Below, in pieces: positions 1-16,131 of a stretch of DNA of 64,000 nt (the first letter of the stretch is position 1; the number at the start of each line of letters is the position of its first letter). The notes beneath the pieces were generated by a model, which ran no database searches, was not told the DNA's origin, and was given only the letters and a program-made list of their open reading frames with translations. The stretch is from Scenedesmus sp. ARA3 (taxonomy: Eukaryota > Chlorophyta > Chlorophyceae > Sphaeropleales > Scenedesmaceae), in contig RWJK01001784.1 in NCBI GenBank assembly GCA_004335835.1, positions 35,677 through 99,676 on the forward strand. Direction: 5' to 3'. A program made the position numbers and the translations under genes.

Positions 1-346
1 ATGTGAAAGGGTGGAGATTTGGAGGCAATGCTGCACGGCAATCATGAAAGCTTGGTAGAGACGAGCCATGCCGCTTCTTCATCGCTCTGACACGTATTCC
101 TGCCTTGAGATGGAGCATCTGAAGGCCTGCACGCTGGTAGGGCAACAGTGCTGAGAGCTGCATGCAGATGAATTGCGCTGACACAGTATCATAAAGTTCA
201 CCAAGCTGCAAGGTGACGCCTGCAAGCATGCACTGGGCGTGCCAAAGCCAGGACCATAGCAAGCAACCAAGGGAATGCACCCACAGCAACCACACACTGA
301 CATGCTGCAATGTCAGGCAAGAACAGAAGCGTCCTAATGCACTCAC
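1..346 (-). other. Intron of the PRP5/DDX46-like gene
   Basis: This stretch lies immediately after the last recognisable exon of the minus-strand helicase gene, which ends at 347 in a GTGAGT donor read on the minus strand. I see no further helicase motif before the left edge; the reverse complement of bases 1-20 is pyrimidine-rich, as expected near the end of an intron. The short open frames here look random. Confidence 0.5.
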
Positions 347-3008
347 ATCAGAGTCTGACATATCCTCGGATGAAGAGGAGCCATAGTAGCGCCGCACGCG
401 ACTCGACTTGGGTTTGCTGGATGCCGCGCGCTTGCTGCTGCTTGGAGTGCCTGGCCGGCTGCCAGGCCTGCTGCTCTCGCCTGCTGCTGCAGTGCTGCCG
501 CCTGCTGCTGCTGCTGTTGCTCCTGCTGCGCCTGCCTCTGCAGCCGGCTCTGCTACATTCTCTGACCAGCGCACCTTTGCTACCTCTGGCATTACTGTTG
601 CAGCCATGAAGGCGTCCAAAGGATCTACATCATCATCGGCAGCTGCTGCTGCTGCATTCTCAGACATGAATGCATCCAGAGGATCAACCTCATCTTCACC
701 GCCGCCTGCTGCTGCTGCGCCACCGTCAGCACCCGTCATCTGCACATCAGTACCACCATCTGCTGCTGCTGCTGCTGCTGCTGCTGATAACGGAGGCTTG
801 GAGGGCTGCTGTGGGGGCGCTGCTGCTGCTGCTGCTGCCACTGTGCCTGCTGCATTGCCTGCCATGAAAGCATCCAAGGGGTCCACCTCATCCTGCAAGC
901 AGTTCAAAATGCATCAGGATCAACAGCAGCAGCGGCGGCAGCAGCGGTGGCAGCAGCAGCAGCAGCAGCAGCAGGATGCAGATTATTGTCAGTGGTTTGC
1001 TGCAAGGCAGCAGCAGCAGGAGCAGCACATCAAGATCTGATATGAACAGCAAACCACGGACATCTGTCCTATTCCTGGTTTGCAAGACACCTTGATCCCA
1101 AAGATCACACTCACCTCCCCCTGCTGCTCATGCGCCTCATCATCATCGTCATCCTCCAGCGACCAGCCCTTGCCAGCAGCCTCAGCAGCAGCGGCAGCAG
1201 CAGCAGCCTCCTCCTGCTGCTTGCGCTCCAGCTCTGCTGCTGCTGCCTCTGCTGCGCGCTTCTTGCGCCATTCGTCCACACGCTTGCGGCGCTCCTCCAT
1301 CTCAGCATCCAGTGCATCCTGCGGGTTCGTTGCAGAAGTACAATGAGCAGGTGTGTTGTTGGAAGACGCTTTTGTAGGGGGAACTATGCCGCAATGCCGC
1401 AGGCGGTGAACCGGATCAGCTTGCAACAACATACACATGTAAGCAACCTGCAGCTGCTGCTGCTGCTGCTGCTGCTGCTGATCCTGCTGAGAGCACCATG
1501 CCGCAGCTGCTGTGGCATGCAGCTGCTGTGCCGCCCACCTGCTCATCTTGCCGCTGCTTCTTGTGTGCCGCCTCCCGCTCCTCTTCTGTTGTCAGCCCAT
1601 GCTGCTGCTGCTGCCGATGCTGCTGCGGCTTCTCCTGCTGCTGCTGCTTGTCGTCTTCGACTCTGCGTCGCTTGCGGCTGCTGTCATCTGCTGCAGGCGA
1701 GCCGTCCCTGCGCCTGCCATCATGCTCCCTGCAGCAAGGTAAGGCAGCAAGGCGCAGCGCAACAGCAGATGTCAGTTGCGCACAGCCCAGCGTCCCAACC
1801 ATCACCCATCATCAACGAAAGAGGGTAGTCAATGACTCATCACTGTTGCTTGGCCAGAACTATGCAGCAGCCAGTGCTTGAACGACGCCATGTGTTGCTG
1901 CCAGATTTGCCATGCAAGGTGGTTGCTAGCCACGATGAGAACACAGGCGTGAGCAGCAGAGATGCCTGTGCTGCCGCGCCCGCACCTTGACTTGTGTCGC
2001 TCCCTATCCTTGTCCCTAGGCTTTTCTCTACTGCGTGACCTGCAGAACAGCATACGGCATCCGAACAGCAGTCTGTTTAAGGCAACAAACAGTGAACAAT
2101 GGAGCCTGAGGATGCTGGCAGCAGTGGCTGCTGCTTGAAAGAGCCGCAGTGCTCATGCAGGAGCACACAACTCACAGCATGCATGTGCAGCATGTTGCTT
2201 CCAAGTCAACAAACGGGTACATATGAGCACCAAGCACGCAGCTAGTGAGGCGCTTGTCGCTGCTATCATGTGATATACTTGCTTCCTAAGTATACAAAGA
2301 GGTGCATGCACCAGATGTTCCATCTCCCCTTACAACCCTGCTGCTGTTGCTGCTGCAGCAGCCTCCATGCATAAATCCACACCTGTGCCGCCGCTCCCGC
2401 TCTTTGTCTCTGTCCCGCTCCCGCTCCCTATCTCTGTCTCTGTCCTTGTCTTTCTGCTTGTGCTCGTGCCGCCTGCTGTCGTGCCTGTCCCGCTCGTCCC
2501 TGCTTAAATGTTTGACCCGCTCCCGGCTGCGCTCCCGCTCCTGCAAGCAGCAGCAGCGCCGCCAGCAGCAGCTCGTGCATGTAAGTGAAGGCTGTCAACC
2601 TGTTGAATCAGACTTGAACACAATTAAACATGATGAACTGACAGTTATCAATTCTTGTTTTCACTAGTCCAGGACTATCTCACAGACAGGAGAAGGCAGG
2701 TAAAGGTACCTTGACTGCAAGCGCCATCATGGGCGTGCTTTTTGCAGTTGCTCGCATGCCGCGGAATAGGTTTACAGCATGCTCCCGTCATTGTTGGCCA
2801 GATGATCCTAGTACAATTCCGCTGAGCCAGGTATCATGATCAAAACATCCCATGGCCAAGTGGGCATGCTCAATGGCTTGGTGTTTCCTGTGCACAGTGA
2901 GCAGTGCCTGGCAGACATATTCCTGATGCTGCTCATGCCATGTGAGACAATCCCAGCTGAACTCACCCGATCACGGGGACGCTCCCGGACTTTGTCTTTG
3001 CTACTCAT
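347..3008 (-). CDS. DEAD-box pre-mRNA splicing helicase PRP5/DDX46 (RH42-like), N-terminal part
   Basis: Six exons on the minus strand: 3008-2967, 2540-2383, 2039-1986, 1728-1539, 1318-1115, 892-347. All phases close, giving 398 residues before the gene leaves the window on the left. The start MSSKDKVRERPRDR is followed by an Arg/Ser/Asp/Glu-rich RS-like region (residues 15-85), then a basic coiled segment with EERRKRVDEWRKKR and the block GKGWSLEDDDDDE, and then the family signature VDPLDAFM. Human DDX46 and yeast Prp5 carry the same order (RS-like region, W-S-L-E-D-acidic block, DPLDAFM, then the helicase core). In the family this protein remodels U2 snRNP during branch-point recognition in the nucleus. 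The ATPase core itself lies outside the window. Oddity: the DPLDAFM block occurs three times in the last exon (near 876, 672 and 608) instead of once, separated by Ala-rich spacers. Confidence 0.85.
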
Positions 3009-3492
3009 AGCCGGCTGCTGCGTCTGTTGCCCATGCGGTGCTAACCTGTCTAGCTGTACTGTGCTGCTGCTGCTCCGGTGCCTGCGGCCACTAGCGGCCC
3101 ATGGTGCCTAAGCACTTGCTCAAAGGCAACACATATTGACGTAAATGCCAGCCTGGCAGAACAACGAGAAGATCTGGGCGATAATGAGCGTGCTGCAACG
3201 AGAAAGCTGGGAGTTTTCTTCTGCAACCACCAGAGACGCTGTGTTCGTATTGACAGACCACGTAGATCTGATTTCAGGTGCACTGTGTTCTCGAGAATCA
3301 GGCAAGTCAGCAAACGACGCGACAGTAAAGGCTTCCGGCACCTTAATCGGCGCGTATGACATACGCAGAATTTGAGCTCAGCCTGCCCATCAACTGCCCA
3401 TCAACTTCTGCTGCGTGGCTTTGAGAAATATTTCGGGTCCCGTACATCCTCTGGGAGGGGCTTGTACAGTCGTTCAACTTTGAGCTGGGACG
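3009..3492. promoter_or_regulatory. Divergent intergenic region between PRP5 and the kinase fusion gene
   Basis: The two start codons (3008 minus, 3493 plus) face away from each other with 484 bases between them, so both promoters and 5' UTRs must lie here. I see no clear TATA box or other named element. Short open frames in both directions have no recognisable content. Confidence 0.5.
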
Positions 3493-7703
<4,211 letters not shown>

Positions 7704-8440
7704 CCATGTGGTCGTCGTTGTCGTCATTAGCCGGGGAGGCTGAGCAGTGCTTGGATGCAGAGTTTGCAGCCCGGGGTGTTCCTGCTGTCAGCTGGCGTGC
7801 TGCTGAACTTTGTGATGAGGTATGCGGTGGCATTGCTGGTGCTTATGGTGGTTGGCTGCGTGAGGGGCTCAAGGCCTGGATGTGGCCCGGCCTGATGACC
7901 CCTGGCAGTTCCTTACTGATTACCTTGTGGCACACAAGCCCCTGGCACATGCATGATGATCATCATGCTGTCTTGATGCAGGAGGGGCCGGGCTGCAGCC
8001 CAGCTGAGGCAATGGTGCAGGATATTTGACAAGATCAGTGCCTGGCCTTGTGATCAAACGCTGGGGATGGAGGTTATGCTCGGATCTGCTGCCAGGGTTT
8101 CGTGTCATTACCTGGCGTGCTGCTCAGAATGTGTGAGGAGGTGGCTACTGGTTGCGCTCTTTTACACTGCTGGCAGTGGCGCCACTGGCTTGGATTCTCT
8201 TTGGATCCATCAAACCTGCTTGTTTGTCTTTCAAGCAGAGAAGTTACCTGTGTAACTTCGTGTGTGTCTCCGAGAGTCAGCTTTAAACAGAGACTTGAGT
8301 GTCTGCCTCGGCTGCATGCGACATGCTGAGATGCATGATCGCAGCCTGCAAGCAAACGGCTTTGCTGCAGCATACTGGATGACCTGACAGCCACCACCTA
8401 CGCTTTCATGTAAAAGGACGCTCTCATGCGGCTCCAGTGT

Positions 8441-8509
8441 CCAGGATCCCGACGGACCATGGTACATGTATACATGCATACTATGCTAGCTAGTAGCTGC
8501 GCACCTTCA
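8441..8509 (+). repeat. Diverged copy of the dispersed ~80-bp element
   Basis: This stretch contains CCAGGATCCCGACGG followed some 40 bases later by AGCTGCGCACCTTCA, matching the order of the element best seen at 17731-17809. The middle has diverged. It lies between the 3' ends of two convergent genes. Confidence 0.45.
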
Positions 8510-8647
8510 TTGATCATGATCAATAATGATACGGTGGACGATCGCAACTCGCCAAAGTCTCAACTTGCAACCAGCTAGCTGCAACAGAGAGCGAGCGTGC
8601 ACAAGCACCGACAGATTCAAGCCTGCTGTTGCCGGCGCCCTTGATGA

Positions 8648-9877
8648 TCAGGCACTAACAGCCAACACAACTCGCCGCGTGGGCCATACATTGCTGCCGC
8701 TGGTGGTGCCATCACACACATGTATCGATTTTTTGCCTGCCTGCAGCAGCTGCACCACATGCTCCAGCTCAGCATCCTTCTTCACTGCAGTTTCCACCAG
8801 CGGCACCACGCCGCCTGCTGCGTATGCTGCCAGCAGCTGCGCTGTGATGGCCTCAGCAGCAGCTACACTGCCCAGGTACTCCTCTGACAGGTACACACCC
8901 GACCACGGCCTGCAGATGCAGCAGTTGCAACCCAAAATCAAGTGGGTGTGCAGCAGGCGGTTCAAATGTATCACAGTGCCGCACTGCAGCAGACGTGCAT
9001 AAGGAGGCTGTACCGTGTCAGAATGGGTCATGGTGACGCTTCACTGCATCATGGAAGCCACGCGTCTGCCTCCGGCTTCACACGAGCTGACAGTGAGTAT
9101 GTCAAGCAAACAGCCAGCAGCTGCTGCCCACCTGAAGCGCATCTGAGCCAGCAGCCGCTTGCTGGGGATGAACAGCGACCCAAACAGCTGCGGCAGCTGC
9201 GTGCTGGATCTTCTACTGTTGCCGCTGCCGCTGCTGCTGCTGTCAGTAGCTCCAGGCAGTTCACTGCAGAGCTCTTGCAGCTGCTGCAAGCCCCAAGACA
9301 GCCGCTGCAGGTCAGTACCCATCTGCGCACAAGCAGCAGGCAGTAGATCATATTGTTGCTGCGGCAGCACAGCCTGCAGATCTGCTGAGCACACCTCACT
9401 GGAATTTGACATTGTGAGATCACCACCTCTGCTGACATGCAGCCCTGTCTAACATGTTCCAAACGATCGTCACTATCCTAGTCCAGCCAGTACTAGCAGA
9501 CTGCACTACTAGACTACTTACATGCGCCTAAACGCAATCGCTCTGTGAACATGCGCTGCCCGGAAGCCTGCTGCATGTCACAAATGGCAAAGCATCAACC
9601 TGTCAAACGCAACATGTTAACATCCCACTGCGCCTGGCACGGCGTCCCACCTGTATGTACACCCTGCCCACCAGCCCTGTCTGCAGCTTAGCCTTGAGCC
9701 GTGCCACCTCCTCAGCAGCAGCAGCCTCATCAGGCAGGTAGGGGTTGAAGGCCACAGCAAAAGCCGGCTGACAGCTGCTGCTGCTGCTGCTGCTGAATGG
9801 TGCCGCTGGTGAGCTGGCTGCTGTGCGTTGGCGCTTAGCAGCTGACTGGTTTGCTGCCACAGGCACTGATGACACCA

Positions 9878-9911
<34 letters not shown>

Positions 9912-9985
9912 AGCTAGCTGCTGCAGGGCTGCGACAGTGTCAAATGCCTTCTTCTTGCCGCCGCCACTGACAAGCAGGATGTGGC

Positions 9986-10017
<32 letters not shown>

Positions 10018-10451
10018 GTGGTGGTGCCTGTGGCTTCTCGCTGCTGTCCTTGCAGGAACACCTGCTGCAGTTCACTGTGGAAAGCCTGCAGCTTTGCTAG
10101 GGTGGCTGCAGGACTTCTGCAGTAGTTGTACTTGAGTGAGTAGTGCACGCACAGATCCAGCCCGGGTATGTTTGCTTGCAGGAAGCTTGCGCTTTGCAGC
10201 AGCTGGTCATCGTTTGACTTGTTGGTAAGGTTGACTCGCGTGATGCCATGGCTTTGCAGGAAAGGCAGCTGAGCCTGCAGCTCTTGCTGTGACTTGAAGA
10301 ACAGTTCCAGGCGCCATTGCTGCTGTGGGGGGTGTTGCAGAGCAAGGTGTGGTGCTGCGACTAGTGCTGGTGCTGATGGTTGCTGGCGACTGGCTGTATG
10401 GCGTGCAGTGCCAGCAACACCTGCTGACTTTGCAATGTGCTTATGACTCAT
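8648..10451 (-). CDS. MTHFR-like FAD-linked TIM-barrel protein
   Basis: Three exons on the minus strand: 10451-9651, 9373-9132, 8909-8648; 434 residues. The order of motifs fits the methylenetetrahydrofolate reductase fold: an early strand WRLELFF, a middle segment TRVNLTNKSNDDQLLQSA, then HYSLKYN, an ILLVSGGGKKKAFDTV segment (position of the NILALRGDP strand), then FAVAFNPYLPDE with EEVARLKAKLQTGLV (compare GYPE...LKEKVDAGAD), and a C-terminal LFGSLFIPSKRLLAQMRFRP. It is shorter than plant MTHFR and lacks the regulatory domain, so a true MTHFR is unlikely; it resembles the divergent MTHFR-like oxidoreductases found in protists and algae. Poly-Gln tracts interrupt loops. Earlier in-frame Met codons exist (up to 10586), and the last 30 residues are less certain. 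Confidence 0.6.
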
Positions 10452-11057
10452 TTTGGCACGTAGCATGGCAGTGCCGAGAATAAGGTGACCTGCAACGTCT
10501 GGGTGTGGGATGCTTGCAGAGCTTGTGTGGTGGTGACAGGGGGGCCGGATGGCAATTGTGGCACTGTGACACGTGGTCTGAATCAACTCCTGTGGAAGTG
10601 TAGAATCCTGCCCCTAGCCATTCAAATGGTACTGGCTTCTTAACAGAAGATAAGACACTGCCCCCCACTAGGGCTGTCACAGCGACGGTCACCTCAGCTG
10701 TCACCAACATGTGAACTTGTCACCTGAACTGCTCAGCAGTGTGGGTATCATCGAAAGCGCAAGATGCCTTGGCTTGATCAAATATCAGCGTTGTTTGTTG
10801 ATGCAGCTCCTTTGCAACACACAGCAACCGGGTGCAAGTTGCATAGTGTAGTTGTCTCAATTGCAGCTTATCTGGCGGATACAAGAATTCATATACTATT
10901 AGTGACAGCGCAAACATTTTGTACCATCTCAGAAACTGCTGACATCCTTTCATCGCTGAAGACTGTGCTGCCGTCGTCAGCAGCAGTCACTCGACAAGCA
11001 AGCGACCTGGCACTCTGCTCGTAGCGTTAAAGCCGTTCATAAGCACGGACAGCAGCC
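10452..11057. promoter_or_regulatory. Divergent intergenic region between the MTHFR-like gene and UTP6
   Basis: The 606 bases between two outward-facing start codons must hold both promoters. If the upstream Met codons of the MTHFR-like frame are used, the left part is coding to 10586. No recognisable element is visible. Confidence 0.45.
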
Positions 11058-12301
11058 ATGGCAGACACCGTGCGCTATATGATGGAGGAGATGATTCCGG
11101 AGCTGGAGGACATGGTGAAGCAGCAGTACTTCAGCAAGCAGGAGGTCAAGCAAATCGTGAAGAGGCGGCAGGACTTCGAGTATCTGCTGAAACGACGATC
11201 AGTGCTGAAGGAGGACTTTCTCAGGTGCGAGTGGATAGCGGAGAAGCTCTGCAGCAGCTGGTGTTAGGGCCGGCAGCCACAGCAGTACCTGACAGGTGTG
11301 GCGAGCAGCCTGCTGCATTGCTAGCATGTACCAGTACCTGCTGCTGCACATGATGTTGATGTTTTCTGTTTAATTTGCCTTTTGCTTGTTATTCAGGTAC
11401 ATTGAGTATGAGTCAAAGCTTGAGGAGCTGAGGCAGCACCGAAGGAAGGGCCTGGACACACGGGGTGAGTGCTGCCTGTGCTGTCACTTGGCGCACTAAC
11501 TGGCAATAAACCAAAGCAGATGCCTGCAAGCAGCCCTGCTATATGTAAACCACAGTGCTGCTGCAGAATCCATTGCTGACTTTCACACTTCCAGAGTATC
11601 AATATGACCTACACATGTTCCTACGCTAGCTGGCGCCTGCCAAACCTCTCTGGCATCATCGCCTGCACTCACTTCTTGTGCGCATTCAAATCCCCTGGCA
11701 GGCAAGAAGAAGGGCCTGGCCGATTACGCCATCTGTTCGTGCTGACACCCAACAAATGGTTGGTCAGTAATTCTGGTACTTTTATGCCCCTGCAGGCAAG
11801 AAGAAGAGCCTGGCCGACTACGCCATTGTGCGCCGCATCCACTTCATATTCGAGCGCACGGTGCGCCGCTTCCGCAGCGACCTGGCGCTGTGGACGGCGT
11901 GGCTGGAGTTCTGCCGCGCCAGCAGCAGCAACAGGCGCCTGGGCCGAGTGGTGGGGCGCGCGCTGCAGGTGCGTGTCTGATTCATCGTCATTCTAGAATT
12001 TGTCTTGCATTTGCTACTTCGGCTTTGGTTCAGCGCTGCTGACACACTCATGCCTCAGTCTGCCGCCAACCGGTGATAATTGCAGTGATTACGCACCAAA
12101 CAGTTGGCCTGACGAGCCGCTGCTGCTGCTGCTGCTGCTGCTGCAGGTGCACCCCACTGAGCCGGGCCTGTGGGTGTATGCAGCCGCCTGGGAGTTTGAG
12201 GCCAACGGCAACCCTGGGGCGGCACGGGCACTGATGCAGCAGGGGCTGCGCATGTGCCGCTACAGCGAGAAGATGTGGCTGGACTACTTCGACATGGTGC
12301 G

Positions 12302-12364
<63 letters not shown>

Positions 12365-15300
12365 ATACGCTTCAAAACAATGGATAGTGCTGTGGTCGCA
12401 AACCTGCTTGTCTGCCTCGCATGCATACATTCATGCAGTCCGGCAAAACTCCCGGCAGCCGGCACTCGGCGCCAGGAAGAAGATCCTTTCGCCATGCCTG
12501 TCACTAGTATAGTATACTTGTCACTCTGCTGATCCTGCTGCTGCTGCTGGGCTGCCTGCAGGAGCTGATGTATGTGGAGAAGCTTGTGGCACGGCGGCGC
12601 ATCTTGGGCCTGGACGTACCTCAGCCCGACGGCCAGCAGCAGCAGCAGCAGTCTGGAGCAGCAGCAGCAGGCAAGAAGCGGCAGCGGCAGGACGGCGCGG
12701 ATGCTGAGGATGCAGCAGGCACAGATCCAGCAGCAGCAGCAGCAGAGGATGATGGGGAGGGCCCCGAAGAGGCTGCAGAGCGGGCAGCAGCAGCAGCAGA
12801 GGCTGCTGACAACCTGCTGCTGGCTCAGCCTGGCAGCAGCCAGCCTGATGCTGCCCCTCAGGACCTTTCTCAGGACCCCCAGGCTGCTGTCAGGGCAGTC
12901 CTGACAGGTGCTGTGGCCAAGCTGGTGTTTCAGAACGCACTCAAAGCAGCGGCCAGCAGCAGAGGTGGCAGCAGCAACTACCTGAAGCCGTCGGCGGCAG
13001 CAGCGGCGGCAGCAGCAGGGCATGGCAAGGGGTTGGGTTTCAGGGCTGGGTTTCTGGAGGTGTTGGGGCGCTACAAGTCACCTGGTGTGGCAGGGCTGAG
13101 GCAGGAGGTGCTTGACAGCATCAGGCAGGACTTTCCAGAGGTGAGGGGCAGAGTGAGTCCAGCAGGGTCCAGGGTAATTGCACCATGCGCTGCAGAAGTT
13201 ATCTGTGGGTTTAACTGTAGTATCAGGAGCAGTTATGTGAGCCCATTTGTGTTTGCAGCAATACGTGCTCCTGCAGCTTGCAATTGCCAAACCACGTAGG
13301 CAGTTGCCCCCAGCAGTACTGGTGTCAGGGGATTGCTGTGTACCTAAAGCAATACATCGCTTGCATGGTTTTTTACCATTTGCACTGTACCACCTGCCGT
13401 CCTTCACTGTTTTTGATCGTGTGCTTGTAGGAGCCTGAGGCAGCAGACCTGCTGGCAAGAGCTGCTTGTGACCCAGCAGACCCAGCAGCCAGCCAGGAAG
13501 ACGTGCAGCAGGCAGTACAAGAGTTTGAACGGCTGTTGGGAGGCAGCAGTACAACTCCCAGCAGCACAGCAGCAGCAGCGGCAGCAGGTGGTGGCAGGCA
13601 GAGCAAGCGGCGCAAGTCATCTGCTGCAGTAGCAGCAGCAGCAGCAGATGCGGCCAGCCAGCAGCAGCAGCAGCAGCAGGCGGTACAGCTGCCACAGGCA
13701 GCGGCAGTACAGTTGTACCGCCTGTACTGTGCTTACCTGGCGCAGCGGCTTGACGTGTTGCTGGGTGATGAGGCACGTGTGCTGGAAGCTGCCGGCTGTG
13801 CGCAGCAGCTGTTCAAGCTGATGCTAAGAGCGCATGAGGCTGCTGCTGCTGACGTGGAGCTTTACCAGCAGTGGGTGGCGCTGGCATGCAAGCTGCAGCA
13901 GAGCAAGGTGGGTATGGTGCAGCAGAGGGCTTTCAGGTGTAGCTGTAGCAGCGGCAAGTGTTTTGTGGATTTGCATGAGCATAAGATTTTGATTTGCTAC
14001 AGCTAGGTCGTGTGGTTGGAGTGGGTGGTGCAGATGCACTCGAGTGACTGCTGGGCAGCACAACTGCAGGCTGCGTTGTGATGTGTAAAGTGGTGTCTTG
14101 TAGAACAGCATGCCCTGGCAGGCGGTGATGATCCCCTTCATGCATAGTTCATCTGAATAACCGCTGAAGATAACTATCCATCAAGTCTTTCGCTCCTATC
14201 TGAGCCTTGCCAGGGCAGCTGCTCGTGCTGTTGGCCGCGTGTGCACACTGTGTGCTGGAGCTTCATTTAGGCAGCTTGTTTCAAGTGTTTTGGTGTGTTG
14301 TGCAGCACTCTCTTGCTTTCCCTGATGAACTAAGGCCCAGTATGATAAGTGTCAAGCCGCTCGCATCAGTACAACTGTTTCTTTGCTGGAAACCCAGCAG
14401 CCTGATTCTGCTGTGCGTGCTGCTGTCTTTGCTGCCTGCAGGTTGCCCTGAGAGCAGCACGGCTAGCATGCGAGGCCCACCCAAAAGCAGCAGCAGCATG
14501 GCAGCTGCGGCTGCAGCAGGAGGCAACAGCCAAGGGCAGCAAGGCCGGCAGCAGCAGCAGCAGCGCTGCTGCAGCGGGGAGTGTGCAGCTGCTGGATGTG
14601 ATCAAGCAGGGCCTGGGGCAGGTGCCTGCTGCGGAGGCTGAGGTGCTGTGGCTGCAGGTGGGTCATATCATGTTCAAAACTATGGTTTGGGTGCCATACA
14701 TAGGCACTGGGGTGTCTGTGCTGCGCACTATGCCTGCTGCAGAGGCTGAGGTGCTGTGGCTGCAGGTGAATAATATCGTGTTAGAAATCATTGTTTGTGT
14801 GCCGATCGTGGGCACTGGGGTGTCTGTACTGCGCACTATGCACGTGCCTGCCGCATAGGCTGAGGTGCTGTGGCGGCAGGTGGGTCATGATGCTGTAAAA
14901 AGTATGGTTAGGAGTGTCTTTGTGGGCAGTACAACTGTTTGTGCTGCGCACTATGCACGTGCCTGCCGCATAGGCTGAGGTGCTGTGGCAGCAGGTGGGT
15001 CATGATGCTGCAAAAAGTATGGTTAGGAGTGTCTTTATGGGCAGTAGAGCTGTTTGTGCTGCACACTATGCAGGTGCCTGCCGCATAGGCTGAGGTGCTG
15101 TGGCAGCAGGTGGGTGGGAGGTGGTGATTTGGGATGCAACAGGTAGATTAATGGGCACTGGGGGTGTGTGCTCTGCTGGATGCTTAGATGCAAGGGGGCG
15201 TTGAGGCAGTTGCATGGGTCACAGCTAAGTTAGAGGAGTGGGTGTAGCTGCACCTGCAGGCTTTCTCTAAGCAGTTCAAGGGTGCGATGCTAAAGGTGCA

Positions 15301-15468
15301 ATGCGAAGCTGCGGCAGCATCAGATAGCAATGCGAAGCTGCGGCAGACATTAGGTGCTTGCTCAGAAATGCCCGGTTGCGTGTTGACGCACTGGCAGGAT
15401 TTGCCCGGACCACGATCCCAACATTGCAGCGCTGGCTTGACTAGCACACATCGACATTCTGCCTGTTG

Positions 15469-15527
<59 letters not shown>

Positions 15528-15580
15528 CCNNNNNNNNNNNNNNNNNNNNNNNNNNNNNNNNNNNNNNNNNNNNNNNNNNG

Positions 15581-15636
<56 letters not shown>

Positions 15637-16131
15637 CAGGCATTCGAGCTGTGCCGCGACGCTCCTGGCGAGCTGCAGCAGCTGCAGCAGCTGCTGCTCA
15701 GCACAGTCACGCGCACAGCAGCAAAGGGCCCTGCCCGGGGTGGCCTGGGTGCTGCTGCTGGCGCATGCCTGACGCTGACGTGGCAGCAGCAGGGAGCAGA
15801 TGCAGCACGAGCGCTGTGGCAGAGGCTGCTGCTGCTGCCACCAGCTGGAGGGGACATGTTTAGTGCGATGGTGCATCTGGAGGCTGGCGAAACTGCAGCA
15901 GCTAGTCAGGCGGCGCTGTCAGCAGATGCACTGCAGCGGGTACGGGCAGTGTACGATGCGTGGTGTGCAGCGTACGGCAGCAGTGATGCGGAGCTGTGGG
16001 TGCAGTATGCGCTGTTTGAGCAGGCGCAGGGGCGGCAGGGGCCTGGGCGCGTGTACTGGCGGGCAGTGAAGGCAGTAGAGGACCCTGATGAGTTCATCCA
16101 GCAGTACCGCAGTAGGGTGGGGCTGGTGTGA
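11058..16131 (+). CDS. UTP6, U3 snoRNA-associated HAT-repeat protein of the SSU processome
   Basis: Eight exons: 11058-11224, 11397-11464, 11796-11968, 12147-12296, 12562-13140, 13431-13907, 14442-14657, 15640-16131; phases close to 773 residues. The N-terminus (MADTVRYMMEEMIPELEDMV, then FSKQEVKQIVKRRQDFEY) is the diagnostic UTP6 domain. It is followed by half-a-TPR (HAT) repeats with the W..W..FE pattern: FERTVRRFRSDLALWTAWLEFC, WVYAAAWEFEANGN, MWLDYFDMELMYVEKL. Two low-complexity Ala/Gln insertions (about 215-300 and 390-430) enlarge it beyond the usual 600 or so residues. The C-terminal HAT-like WVQYALFEQAQGR and VYWRAVKAVED close the protein. In the family it works in the nucleolar UTP-B complex during 18S rRNA maturation. 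The last intron holds an N gap, so an exon could be missing there, although phase is kept. Confidence 0.9.
11694..11740 (+). repeat. Decoy copy of the 5' end of UTP6 exon 3
   Basis: The sequence GGCAGGCAAGAAGAAGG plus CCTGGCCGATTACGCCATC repeats the true acceptor and exon start at 11790-11828, encoding KKKGLADYAI versus KKKSLADYAI. It continues into a different sequence with a stop, so it is a partial copy of intron end plus exon start about 98 bases upstream of the real exon. Confidence 0.8.
12301..12363 (+). repeat. (CTG)n tract at the start of UTP6 intron 4
   Basis: About twenty CTG triplets, with one CTT interruption, begin five bases after the exon 4 donor. A second CTG run (12119-12144) abuts the acceptor of exon 4. 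Confidence 0.9.
14622..15115 (+). repeat. Five tandem copies of the UTP6 exon 7 3' end plus intron start
   Basis: Unit about 110 bases, beginning near GCCTGCTGCGGAGGCTGAGG and running through GTGCTGTGGCTGCAG|GTGGGT and 80 bases of intron. Copies start near 14622 (the true exon end), 14731, 14848, 14959 and 15076. Each copy keeps a GCAG|GTGGGT donor; the coding text in copies 3-5 has an in-frame stop (CCGCATAGGCTG). Confidence 0.85.
15465..15638 (+). repeat. (CCTG)n tetranucleotide tract with assembly gap
   Basis: A run of CCTG units is interrupted by 50 Ns (15530-15579) and abuts the acceptor of the last UTP6 exon at 15639, so the repeat itself supplies the CCTGCAG acceptor. True length is unknown. 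Confidence 0.95.

Noticed and set aside
408..1040. Long plus-strand frame rich in Ala and Ser
   Set aside because: It is the antisense of the PRP5 exons; the minus strand carries DPLDAFM motifs and closing intron phases.
15466..15643. Frames reading Pro-Ala-Cys-Leu repeats through the N run
   Set aside because: They are translations of the CCTG satellite lying in a UTP6 intron.
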